Part shown: in pieces, positions 1 through 6,023 of the stretch
Position numbering within the stretch: position 1 is the stretch's first letter
Layout: each line of letters begins with the position of its first letter
From: Oscillospiraceae bacterium
GTDB lineage: Bacteria; Bacillota; Clostridia; Oscillospirales; Acutalibacteraceae
Length of the DNA stretch: 7,968 bases
Direction: 5' to 3'
Assembly: GCA_902761265.1 (NCBI GenBank)
Contig: CACWJV010000093.1
Coordinates: 1 to 7,968 of the forward strand
Position numbers and translations under genes: made by a program
The notes under the pieces: model-generated
Database searches by the model: none
What the model saw: the letters and a program-made list of their open reading frames with translations, nothing else
What the model was told of the DNA's origin: nothing

Positions 1-977
1 GTGGTATACGGGCAGCCCGTGTCGGTGCCGAGCCCTACGGGGATCCCGGCGGCGAGCGCCTGCTTTGCGCCCTCGATCATACCGTTTAAGACTACGCCGG
101 AATTATACTGCACCTCTTCGCTCACACCGAGGATCGCGCGGTCAATCTTTGCAAGCGGAAACGCGGGCGATATGGTACAGACCACGGCGCCGCCTTTTTC
201 TTTGAGCGTATGGATCGCCGCGTCGTCGAGGATCGCGCCGTGTTCGATCGTGTCGACCCCGTTTGCGACTGCTGCACGCACGCCTTCGGCGCTCTGCACA
301 TGCGCCGCCACCCGCAGACCGTGCTTGTGCGCTTCGTCGCAGCACGCGCGGATGAGGTCCGGCGGCATTTTTAAAACACCCGGTTCGCCGCGGACCGTGG
401 CGTCCAGCACGCCGCCCGTGACCATCAGCTTGATGAGGTCTACCTTTTGCGCCGCGCGTGCGCGTACCATTGCGACCGCCTGCGCCTCGGTTTCGGCGGC
501 TTCGGCCACGGTGCCCACCATATGGCCGCCCACGGGGCCGATCGCCATATTGGCGGCAAGAATACGCGGGCCGATTTGTCTGCCGCTGTCGATCCGGTCG
601 CGCAGATCGGTGTCGATATCGGAAAGGCCGCCTACGGCGCGCAGCGTGGTCACGCCCGAAAACAGCTCGTCCCGGGCATAGGACGCGCAGATCGATTTTG
701 CAACCTGTTTCACAATCGGATTTTTCAGCACAAGCTGCGCCAGTTTTTTTTGATCGCGCTGCTTGCCCGGCCTTCCGCCGGCAGGCAGATGGACGTGCAG
801 ATTGCACAGCCCCGGCATCAGATATTTGCCCGTCAGGTCAACAACCTGTGCGCCGGCGCCGTCGCAGGGGCCGACAGACACGATCCGCCCGTTTTCCACC
901 AGTACGTCGGTATGCGCGTTCGGCGTCATATCACGCGTGCCGTCGAGAACGGTCGCGTTTTGAAACAGTGTTTTCAT
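1..977 (-). CDS. Metal-dependent amidohydrolase (C-terminus cut by window edge)
   Basis: Only the first 325 codons are present; the C-terminal part lies beyond base 1. The start ATG (977-975) is preceded by GAGAGG at a normal distance. The product begins with a small beta domain (residues 1-55, LFQNATVLDGT, VENGRIVSVG) and then the TIM-barrel. The metal-site residues of the superfamily are visible in order: H61 and H63 in LHVHL, a lysine suited to carboxylation at K183 (DLIKLMVTGG), H226 in AAHVQS, H246 in TIEHG and D319 in GLGTDTG. This order fits the imidazolonepropionase / Xaa-Pro-dipeptidase-like branch of amidohydrolases, cytosolic enzymes that cleave C-N bonds in cyclic amides or dipeptides. 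The substrate cannot be read from sequence. It is transcribed divergently from the gene at 1120. The family call is firm; the specific function is unknown. Confidence 0.93.
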   Translation of the reverse strand, partial: MKTLFQNATVLDGTRDMTPNAHTDVLVENGRIVSVGPCDGAGAQVVDLTGKYLMPGLCNLHVHLPAGGRPGKQRDQKKLAQLVLKNPIVKQVAKSICASYARDELFSGVTTLRAVGGLSDIDTDLRDRIDSGRQIGPRILAANMAIGPVGGHMVGTVAEAAETEAQAVAMVRARAAQKVDLIKLMVTGGVLDATVRGEPGVLKMPPDLIRACCDEAHKHGLRVAAHVQSAEGVRAAVANGVDTIEHGAILDDAAIHTLKEKGGAVVCTISPAFPLAKIDRAILGVSEEVQYNSGVVLNGMIEGAKQALAAGIPVGLGTDTGCPYT

Positions 978-1013
978 TTGGAACCTCTCATTTGGAAAGA
1001 TAGATTTGGAATC

Positions 1014-1042
1014 ATTTTATCACATTCAAACGCAAAACACAA
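1014..1042 (-). promoter_or_regulatory. Probable sigma-A promoter (extended -10) of the amidohydrolase gene
   Basis: On the minus strand the -10 TAAAAT (1019-1014) is preceded by TGA, giving the extended -10 form TGnTAAAAT. A weak -35 TTGTGT (1042-1037) sits 17 bp upstream. Initiation near 1007 would give a leader of about 30 nt before the ATG at 977. The weak -35 with an extended -10 is a known compensating arrangement. Confidence 0.6.
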
Positions 1043-1062
1043 GGCAAAACGAAAAAAGAACA

Positions 1063-1091
1063 TTGACATCGAACCGCCTTTTCATTATACT
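1063..1091 (+). promoter_or_regulatory. Strong sigma-A promoter of the GtaA-like operon
   Basis: A perfect -35 TTGACA (1063-1068), a 17-bp spacer and -10 TATACT (1086-1091) predict initiation near 1098 and a short leader of about 22 nt. This promoter and the divergent one at 1014-1042 are separated by only about 20 bp, so a regulator bound between them could act on both genes. I see no clear operator palindrome. Confidence 0.85.
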
Positions 1092-1119
1092 GAACATAAC
1101 AACGAAATGAGGTGATCGA

Positions 1120-3036
1120 ATGCGCCTTCCCGCTTATCCGCTTGTGACGTGCGACCCGTATTTCAGCATCTGGTCGCGCACCGATCTGCTCGCCGGAAGC
1201 GACACGGTGCTCTGGTGCGGGATCGAAAAACCGATCCGCGGCACCGCGCAGATTGACGGCAAAGACTACCGCTTTCTCGGCCTTGGCGACGCGCCGGTGA
1301 TGGAGCAGTTGTCTGTGGACGTGCAGCCGTATGTGACAAGCTATGTGTTCCGTCAGCACGGCGTCGAGCTCACGGTGCGCTTTTGGACGCCGCTGCTGCT
1401 GGGCGATCTTTGCCGCCTGTCGCTGCCGGTGTCGTTCATCGATTTTACGATGGACAGCACGGACGGCCGGGACCACGCCGTTACCGTGACGGTTTCGATG
1501 GACGAAGCCTTTTGCTATGACCGCAAAAAACGCTCGTGCGTCTTTTTCACCCGGCAGGGCGCCGGACGGATGTTTGCCGTGATGGGGCAGCTCAAACAAA
1601 AACCGCTTGCGCGCTCCGGCGACGGCGTGAGCGCCGACTGGGGATGGTTCTATCTGACCGGGGGAAAAGTCAGCGCACAAAACGGCATCCGGACCACACG
1701 CACGCTGCGCCCCGGCCAGCGCAAGACGGTCTGCCTCGGCTTTGACGAGGGCTTCGCCGTGGAATATTTCGGCGACAAGCTGGAGCCGCTGTGGCGTGAA
1801 AAATGGCCGGATTTCCCGGCGGCCATGGCCGACAGCTATCAAAACCGCGCATCGCTGTTTGACGCGCTGCAATCACAAAGCGACCGCATGCTTGCCGACG
1901 CAAAGCCCTTCGGGTCTGACTATCAGACAATCGTCACGGCGGCGGCGCGGCAGATCCTTGCCGCCCACAAGCTCGCCCGCACCCGCGACGGCGAACTGCT
2001 GTATCTGTCCAAAGAGTGCCATTCCAACGGCTGTATCAACACGGTGGACGTGTCCTATCCGGCGGTGCCGTTCTTTTTGCTCTACCGGCCGGAGCTGGTC
2101 AAAGCGATGCTGACCGGCATCTTCACTTTCGCGTCCATGCCGCTGTGGCAGGCGGACTATGCGCCGCACGACATCGGCCGCTATCCCCACGCGGACGGCC
2201 AGGTCTATGCGCTGATTTCGCCGGCGATTCTCTCGCGCCGCACCGTCTATAAGCGCCGCCGCTTTTCAATCTATGAGCCGCGCTTTCAAATGCCGGTGGA
2301 GGAATGCGGCAATATGCTGATCCTTTCGTGCGCCTATGCCGACGCGACGGGCGATCTGTCGCAGTTGGAAGAAAACTTCGATCTGCTCGAAACGTGGGCG
2401 AACTATCTGTCCGCGCAGGGCGTTCAGCTCAAAAACCAGCTTTGCACCGACGACTTTGCCGGCCACAGCGAGCAAAACGTCAACCTCACGATCAAAAGCA
2501 CCGTGGCGCTCGCGTGCTTCGGCAAAATCTGCGACCTGCTCGGCAAGAAAACCGACGCGCGCAAAGACGCACGCCATATGGCGCTTGCGCTCGACTCCAA
2601 CCGCAAAGCCGACGGCACGCTGCCGTTTTCGCTGACCGACGCGGACGGCTGGAGCCTCAAATATAACCTCATCTGGGACCGGCTGTTTGCGTTCCGGCTG
2701 TTTCCGGAGGATCTGTATTTCGCTGAAAGCGAATGCTACCGCAAAAAGCTGAATTTCTACGGCGTGCCGCTCGACAGCCGCAAGACGTTTACCAAAAGCG
2801 ACTGGATGCTGTGGGCGGCGTGTCTCGACGGCAGCGACGCCAACGTGCGGCTGTTTTCCCGCGCGATCGTGCGGTATTTGGAAGAAACCAACGACCGCAA
2901 CGTCTTTTCCGACTGGTTTGACACCGTCAAACCGAAGCAGTGCGGCTTCAGCCACCGCACCGTGCAGGCCGGCCTGTGGATGCCGGTGCTGCTGAAACGG
3001 ACGCTTGAAAAAGCCGAAAAGGAGCCGACCACATGA
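1120..3036 (+). CDS. GtaA-like glutaminase family protein (DUF4964/DUF5127/DUF4965/DUF1793 architecture)
   Basis: A 638-residue protein starting at ATG 1120 behind GAGGTGATC (1109-1117), a nine-base match to the anti-Shine-Dalgarno sequence. The N-terminus has the family opening PLVTCDPYFSIWS (residues 8-20), followed by a beta-rich region to about residue 230 (DUF5127-like). The C-terminal half carries the hallmarks of DUF4965/DUF1793: CHSNGCINTVDVSYPAVPFF (300-319), YAPHDIGRYP (347-356), MPVEECGNML (391-400), DDFAGHSEQNVNL (444-456), LKYNLIWDRLF (513-523), YGVPLDSRKTFTKSDWMLW (547-565) and FSDWFDTVKPKQCGF (596-610). This half is expected to form an alpha/alpha barrel. The family is named for Aspergillus GtaA, a secreted glutaminase converting glutamine to glutamate. 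There is no signal peptide here, so an intracellular role is inferred and the true substrate, possibly a glycan or glycoconjugate, is open. It is coupled to the membrane protein that follows. Confidence 0.9.
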   Translation: MRLPAYPLVTCDPYFSIWSRTDLLAGSDTVLWCGIEKPIRGTAQIDGKDYRFLGLGDAPVMEQLSVDVQPYVTSYVFRQHGVELTVRFWTPLLLGDLCRLSLPVSFIDFTMDSTDGRDHAVTVTVSMDEAFCYDRKKRSCVFFTRQGAGRMFAVMGQLKQKPLARSGDGVSADWGWFYLTGGKVSAQNGIRTTRTLRPGQRKTVCLGFDEGFAVEYFGDKLEPLWREKWPDFPAAMADSYQNRASLFDALQSQSDRMLADAKPFGSDYQTIVTAAARQILAAHKLARTRDGELLYLSKECHSNGCINTVDVSYPAVPFFLLYRPELVKAMLTGIFTFASMPLWQADYAPHDIGRYPHADGQVYALISPAILSRRTVYKRRRFSIYEPRFQMPVEECGNMLILSCAYADATGDLSQLEENFDLLETWANYLSAQGVQLKNQLCTDDFAGHSEQNVNLTIKSTVALACFGKICDLLGKKTDARKDARHMALALDSNRKADGTLPFSLTDADGWSLKYNLIWDRLFAFRLFPEDLYFAESECYRKKLNFYGVPLDSRKTFTKSDWMLWAACLDGSDANVRLFSRAIVRYLEETNDRNVFSDWFDTVKPKQCGFSHRTVQAGLWMPVLLKRTLEKAEKEPTT

Positions 3037-3749
3037 AACAACGCCCCTTTCCCTCCGAAATCTGCTATCTCTTGTCCATTGTGCTGCTCTCGTTTGCGGT
3101 CGCAATGGTCGCCGCCGCCGGCTTCGGCGTGTCGATGGTCGTGGCGCCGGCCTATGTGCTGAGCCTCAAGGTGCCGTTTCTCACATTCGGCCAAAGCGAA
3201 TATGTGGTGCAGGCGCTGTTGTTTGCGGTGTTCTGTCTGCTGATGCGGCGCGTGAAGCTCGTTTATTTCAGCTCGTTTCTGACCTGCCTGCTTTACGGCG
3301 CGGTGCTCGATCTGTGGCGCGCTGTGGTGCCGCTGCTGAACCCGGCCGTCACACCGCCGGGCAGCATGGCGATGCCGGTGCGGATCGTGCTGTTCGCTTG
3401 CGGCATGCTGCTCACGGCGTTTTCCGTGGCGCTGTTTTACCGGACATACCTCTATCCGCAGGTCTATGACTTTTTCGTCAAGGGTGTCTCGCTGCGCTAC
3501 GGGCTGAACATGACAAAGTTCAAAATCATCTCCGACGTCTGTTCGCTCGCGGTCGCGGTTGTGCTCACGCTGATTTTCTTCCGCCGCTTCAACGGCATCG
3601 GCGTCGGCACGCTGATCATGACCGCACTGAACGGTCTGTTGATCGGCGCGTTCGGCAAACTGATCGACCGGCTGTTCGTGTTCCGGCCGCTGCTTCCGGC
3701 GTTTGCAAAAACATTCGATCTGACCGGCGGCAAAGCGCAGACGGCTTGA
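3033..3749 (+). CDS. YczE/YyaS/YitT (DUF6198) family multi-pass membrane protein
   Basis: A 238-residue, strongly hydrophobic protein. Its ATG overlaps the upstream stop (ATGA, 3033-3036), with AAAAGGAG (3017-3024) as ribosome binding site eight bases before the start, so translation is probably coupled to the GtaA-like gene. Membrane segments are visible near residues 12-36, 55-72, 76-96, 115-137, 163-183 and 190-211. Family-like features are FGVSM near the end of the first helix, LYGAVLDLW (87-95) in the third, the cytoplasmic loop FFVKGVSLRYGLNMTKFKIISDV (147-169 region) and the glycine-rich GIGVGTLIMTALNGLLIGAFGK (188-209 region). Proteins of this family are mostly uncharacterised and are regarded as transporters or transporter-like. 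Pairing with a hydrolase suggests, but does not prove, uptake or export of its substrate or product. No terminator with a T-run follows. Confidence 0.85.
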   Translation: MKQRPFPSEICYLLSIVLLSFAVAMVAAAGFGVSMVVAPAYVLSLKVPFLTFGQSEYVVQALLFAVFCLLMRRVKLVYFSSFLTCLLYGAVLDLWRAVVPLLNPAVTPPGSMAMPVRIVLFACGMLLTAFSVALFYRTYLYPQVYDFFVKGVSLRYGLNMTKFKIISDVCSLAVAVVLTLIFFRRFNGIGVGTLIMTALNGLLIGAFGKLIDRLFVFRPLLPAFAKTFDLTGGKAQTA

Positions 3750-3774
3750 CTTTCGGCGGAAAGTTCGTTATAAT
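3746..3774 (+). promoter_or_regulatory. Strong sigma-A promoter of the small membrane-protein pair
   Basis: The -35 TTGACT (3746-3751) overlaps the stop codon of the DUF6198 gene. A 17-bp spacer leads to a consensus -10 TATAAT (3769-3774). Initiation near 3781 gives a leader of about 70 nt. With the terminator at 4607-4634 it defines a separate two-gene transcription unit. Confidence 0.88.
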
Positions 3775-3784
3775 AAGAGTATCT

Positions 3785-3824
3785 CGGCCGGCGAAGCCGG
3801 CCGGCGGCATGCCAAGTGTGCCGC
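3785..3824 (+). promoter_or_regulatory. Structured 5' leader: two consecutive hairpins
   Basis: The first hairpin has a perfect 8-bp GC-only stem, CGGCCGGC (3785-3792) and GCCGGCCG (3796-3803), around a GAA loop. It begins within about five bases of the predicted transcript start. The second pairs GCGGCA (3804-3809) with TGCCGC (3819-3824) around a nine-base loop. Neither is followed by a T-run, so they are not intrinsic terminators. An RNA-stabilising or regulatory leader role is inferred, and I recognise no known riboswitch. Confidence 0.55.
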
Positions 3825-3851
3825 TATCTACTGCGAAAGGAGGCAAACACG

Positions 3852-4271
3852 ATGGCATGTTTTCTTGTTCCGACCGCAGAGGCGATCGTCACGACCGTTG
3901 CTGCAAAAGTGCTTGAAAAGAAAGAAAGCGAAAACAAACTGAAGCTCACCGCACCCACGACCGGTGCAAAGGCGCTGGAGACCGAGGAGAAAACCGCGTT
4001 TTCCAGAAAGCTGATGTGGCTGTCCTATATGCTTTGGGGCGGCGCAGTGCTGCTGATGTTTGAACACGTCTGGCACGGCGAAGTTGTTGCATGGTTCCCG
4101 TTTTTGGCGGCCATGGCAGATCCGGCAGACACGGCGGAAATGCTGCACGAAATGGCAACCGCCGGTGTGCTGATGGCGGTACTCGTCACCGCAGTGTGGG
4201 CAGTGATGCTCGTTGTTACAAGCGCCATTGAGAAGCGCGCGGCCAAGTCGCAACTCCAAAAACAAAACTAA
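3852..4271 (+). CDS. Small membrane protein A of an uncharacterised pair
   Basis: A 139-residue protein I cannot place in a named family. ATG 3852 is chosen because AAAGGAGG lies at 3835-3842; the in-frame GTG at 3816 is inside the leader and has no ribosome binding site. A weakly amphipathic N-terminus (MACFLVPTAEAIVTTVAAKV) is followed by a charged, probably cytosolic region (residues 21-53). A membrane segment follows at about 54-70, then a short loop rich in His and acidic residues (EHVWHGE, 71-77), a hydrophobic WFPFLAAMA stretch, the acidic EMLHE (96-100) and a second helix (about 102-124) before a basic tail. The tryptophan, histidine and glutamate residues at the membrane edge could bind a metal or heme, but that is speculation. 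It is followed after 13 bases by a second gene with a matching motif pattern. Confidence 0.85.
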   Translation: MACFLVPTAEAIVTTVAAKVLEKKESENKLKLTAPTTGAKALETEEKTAFSRKLMWLSYMLWGGAVLLMFEHVWHGEVVAWFPFLAAMADPADTAEMLHEMATAGVLMAVLVTAVWAVMLVVTSAIEKRAAKSQLQKQN

Positions 4272-4284
4272 GGGGTTGTAAAAT

Positions 4285-4599
4285 TTGACGTTACTCATCA
4301 CCGTGTTCGCTGCGGTCATCGCGACCGCCGTGTGGTACACGCATACACGCAGCAGTGAACTGAAGGTCGGTATGCTTTGCTGGATGTTCTGGGGCGCATC
4401 TCTGATGTGGCTTGTGGACGCCATCTTCGAATATGCCGAACTGAAGGCGGAATATTTCACACCTGCTCCGCTCGATATGCTCAACGACGCGTTCCTCGGC
4501 TTGTCGGTCGTGGCGCTCGCGCTGGTGATCTGGATCGTGGTGCTGCTCATCAAGGATCCGAGCGGCCGGGTGAAGGACGCGCTGCGGAAGAAGAAATAA
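4285..4599 (+). CDS. Small membrane protein B of an uncharacterised pair (TTG start)
   Basis: A 104-residue protein of unknown family. The start is the rare TTG at 4285, read as Met, nine bases after AAGGGG (4270-4275); there is no ATG nearby that would keep the first membrane segment. Hydrophobic segments lie at about residues 2-18, 29-47 and 69-89, and the C-terminus is strongly basic (DALRKKK). It shares with protein A a MxWG(G/A) motif (MFWGA, 34-38), an acidic residue nine positions after the Trp (D45), a cluster of glutamates (E49, E52, E56) and an acidic-flanked ML motif (DMLND, 64-68) just before the last helix. This suggests an ancient duplication and a hetero-oligomeric membrane complex. 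The two genes share one promoter and one terminator. Function is unknown. Confidence 0.82.
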   Translation: MTLLITVFAAVIATAVWYTHTRSSELKVGMLCWMFWGASLMWLVDAIFEYAELKAEYFTPAPLDMLNDAFLGLSVVALALVIWIVVLLIKDPSGRVKDALRKKK

Positions 4600-4606
4600 G
4601 AATCAG

Positions 4607-4634
4607 GGCACCGCTTGACGGTGCCTTTTCTTTT
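4607..4634 (+). terminator. Rho-independent terminator of the small membrane-protein operon
   Basis: A 7-bp perfect stem, GGCACCG (4607-4613) with CGGTGCC (4619-4625), around a CTTGA loop, is followed directly by TTTTCTTTT. It lies eight bases after the stop of protein B. Confidence 0.92.
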
Positions 4635-4641
4635 GAACTGT

Positions 4642-4670
4642 GAAAACTTTCGTTTCCTTTCTTTGTGTTA
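4642..4670 (+). promoter_or_regulatory. Candidate ECF-type promoter ahead of the sigma-factor gene
   Basis: There is no good sigma-A promoter between the terminator and the sigma gene. GAAAAC followed by TTT (4642-4650) resembles the GAAAC-type -35 of ECF sigma factors, and 17 bases later GTGTTA (4665-4670) could serve as the -10. Autoregulation is common for such genes and would fit, but the match is loose and the call is tentative. Confidence 0.3.
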
Positions 4671-4690
4671 AGGGTGAAAGGAGGTTCCCA

Positions 4691-5185
4691 ATGAACAACA
4701 CTTTCATCGATGAAAAAACCTGGGAAGCCCTGGTGCAGCGCAACGAGCCGCACATGCTGCGTGCGGCGTATGCGATTTTGCACTCCAAAGACGACGCACA
4801 GGACGCTGTGCAGGACGCGTTTGTCAAACTTTTGCGCTATCAGCCGCAGTTTCGTGACCGCGAGCACGAAAAGGCGTGGCTGCTGCGCGTGACGATCAAC
4901 ATTGCAAAAAACGATCTGAAGGTGCTGCGGCGGATGGCGCCGCTGTTTTCCGACGAAGCGCTGCCCGAACACGCGGCCGCGCCGTCGGAGCGTTCGCCGG
5001 TTTTGGAGGCGGTGCTTTCGTTGCCGGACAGCTATCGCATCATCGTGCATCTGTACTACTATGAGGGCTATTCGATCAAGGAGATTGCGAAGATCACACA
5101 CCTGCCTGCGGCAACGGTCGGCACACGGCTGGCGCGCGGGCGCAAAAAACTGGCTGCTTTGCTGGAAGGGGAGACACTGCTATGA
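4691..5185 (+). CDS. ECF-family RNA polymerase sigma factor
   Basis: A 164-residue sigma-70 family protein with only regions 2 and 4, the ECF (group IV) layout. ATG 4691 is fixed by AAAGGAGG at 4677-4684, six bases upstream; an earlier in-frame GTG (4640) lies at the end of the terminator's T-rich tail and lacks a binding site. Region 2 spans about residues 16-80, with the core-binding helix DAQDAVQDAFVKLLRY (35-50) and the -10 recognition helix EKAWLLRVTINIAKNDLK (60-77). A variable linker (81-104) leads to region 4 (about 105-157), a helix-turn-helix in which YSIKEIAKI and PAATVGTRLARGRKKL (139-154) are the -35 recognition parts. It directs RNA polymerase to a stress or envelope regulon that cannot be identified here. 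It overlaps the next gene by ATGA, so the two are translated together. Confidence 0.95.
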   Translation: MNNTFIDEKTWEALVQRNEPHMLRAAYAILHSKDDAQDAVQDAFVKLLRYQPQFRDREHEKAWLLRVTINIAKNDLKVLRRMAPLFSDEALPEHAAAPSERSPVLEAVLSLPDSYRIIVHLYYYEGYSIKEIAKITHLPAATVGTRLARGRKKLAALLEGETLL

Positions 5186-5973
5186 AGGAGCACGCACAAT
5201 ACAGACGTGAACTCGACGCCGCCGTGGCCGATTGCGACGCCGCACTGACTGCGACATGCGTGTCTTTGCTTCAGCAGACGCCGCAAAGGAGACGAAGAAT
5301 CATGAGCCGGAAACAATTCATCCGCGTATGCTTGGCAGTTTTGCTGCTGCTGGCGCTTTTAACGTTTGCGGCAATTGCGGGCATCCGCCTGCTGTCGCCG
5401 CGTGAAGTTGCGCTGACAATGCAGAATGACGCGGTTGCAGCGTTGTTTGAAACAGACGGAAACGCACCCGAACCGCAGACCGTGACCGACGGTGACTACA
5501 CGGTGACGCTGCTGGGCGTTGCAAGCGCAGAACGGTTGGTCGATTATTTCAACGTGGAAACCAAAGAGCCCCACAGCTATGCCGTGCTTTGCGTGGGGCG
5601 CACAGACGGTGCGCCGGTCACACCCGAGGAAGGTGCGTCCTTTCTGTTCCTGCCGCTGATCAGCGGTTATGAACCGACAAGGCTCGCGCCGTTCACGATG
5701 ACGATTGGGCGCAGCGCAGTTTATCTTGACGGTTTGATGTACACACTGGTCGACATGATCGACCTCACACCGTTTGCTGACCGGGCGCTGTGGCTGCTGC
5801 TGATGCAAAGCTCGTTCCCGACGGCCGATGTTGTGACAATCGACGCGAACGGCGATCCTGTTTATACCGATGGCTACACCGGCACACATGCCCGGTTCCG
5901 CCTGCCGGTCGATCCAGCAAAGGCGGACGCACAAAAAGCCGCCGAACTGCTGAGGCAGATCGGCCTCGAATAA
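5182..5973 (+). CDS. Single-pass membrane protein, probable anti-sigma factor / sensor for the adjacent ECF sigma
   Basis: A 263-residue protein whose ATG overlaps the sigma stop codon (5182-5185), with AAGGGGAG (5166-5173) in front. A short cytosolic region (1-45, ending RRRRIMSRK) is followed by one membrane helix (about 46-70) and an extracytoplasmic domain of about 190 residues. The outer domain contains DGDYTVTLLGVASAERL (103-119), SYAVLCVGRTDG (132-143), a LYT-like DGLMYTLVDM stretch (183-192), FADRALWLLL (198-207) and a C-terminal LPVDPAKADAQKAAELL (241-257). That is the build of membrane proteins routinely found beside this type of Clostridia sigma gene. The inferred role is to hold the sigma factor at the membrane and release it on a signal. 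The cytosolic part has no HxxxCxxC zinc-binding anti-sigma motif, although it has two cysteines (C18, C26). The anti-sigma call rests mainly on gene order and topology. Confidence 0.8.
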   Translation: MKEHAQYRRELDAAVADCDAALTATCVSLLQQTPQRRRRIMSRKQFIRVCLAVLLLLALLTFAAIAGIRLLSPREVALTMQNDAVAALFETDGNAPEPQTVTDGDYTVTLLGVASAERLVDYFNVETKEPHSYAVLCVGRTDGAPVTPEEGASFLFLPLISGYEPTRLAPFTMTIGRSAVYLDGLMYTLVDMIDLTPFADRALWLLLMQSSFPTADVVTIDANGDPVYTDGYTGTHARFRLPVDPAKADAQKAAELLRQIGLE

Positions 5974-5979
5974 ACAAAA

Positions 5980-6022
5980 CAGCCGCAGGGTACGCGATTG
6001 TACCTTGCGGCTGATCCTTTTT
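5980..6022. terminator. Bidirectional terminator between the sigma operon and larC
   Basis: A 14-bp stem containing one G-U pair joins CAGCCGCAGGGTAC (5980-5993) to GTACCTTGCGGCTG (6000-6013) around a six-base loop. On the plus strand a run of five T (6018-6022) follows after a short gap. On the minus strand the sequence after the stem is TTTTGTTTATT. It can therefore end both the sigma operon and the convergent larC, whose stop codon is two bases away. Confidence 0.88.
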
Positions 6023-6023
6023 G

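Noticed and set aside
142..1115. Long ORFs overlapping the amidohydrolase in other frames and strands
   Set aside because: They are rich in Arg, Ala, Pro and Cys, lack ribosome binding sites and domain motifs, and overlap a gene whose frame carries all superfamily metal ligands.
2266..3105. A 279-codon minus-strand ORF inside the GtaA-like gene
   Set aside because: It is a GC-rich shadow frame; its translation resembles no family and has no promoter or binding site, while the plus strand has clear DUF4965/DUF1793 motifs.
3785..3803. Hairpin considered as the terminator of the DUF6198 operon
   Set aside because: There is no T-run after it, and it lies just downstream of a consensus promoter, so a leader structure fits better.
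3816..3851. Upstream GTG start for small membrane protein A
   Set aside because: It lies within the second leader hairpin and lacks a ribosome binding site, whereas ATG 3852 has a full AAAGGAGG.
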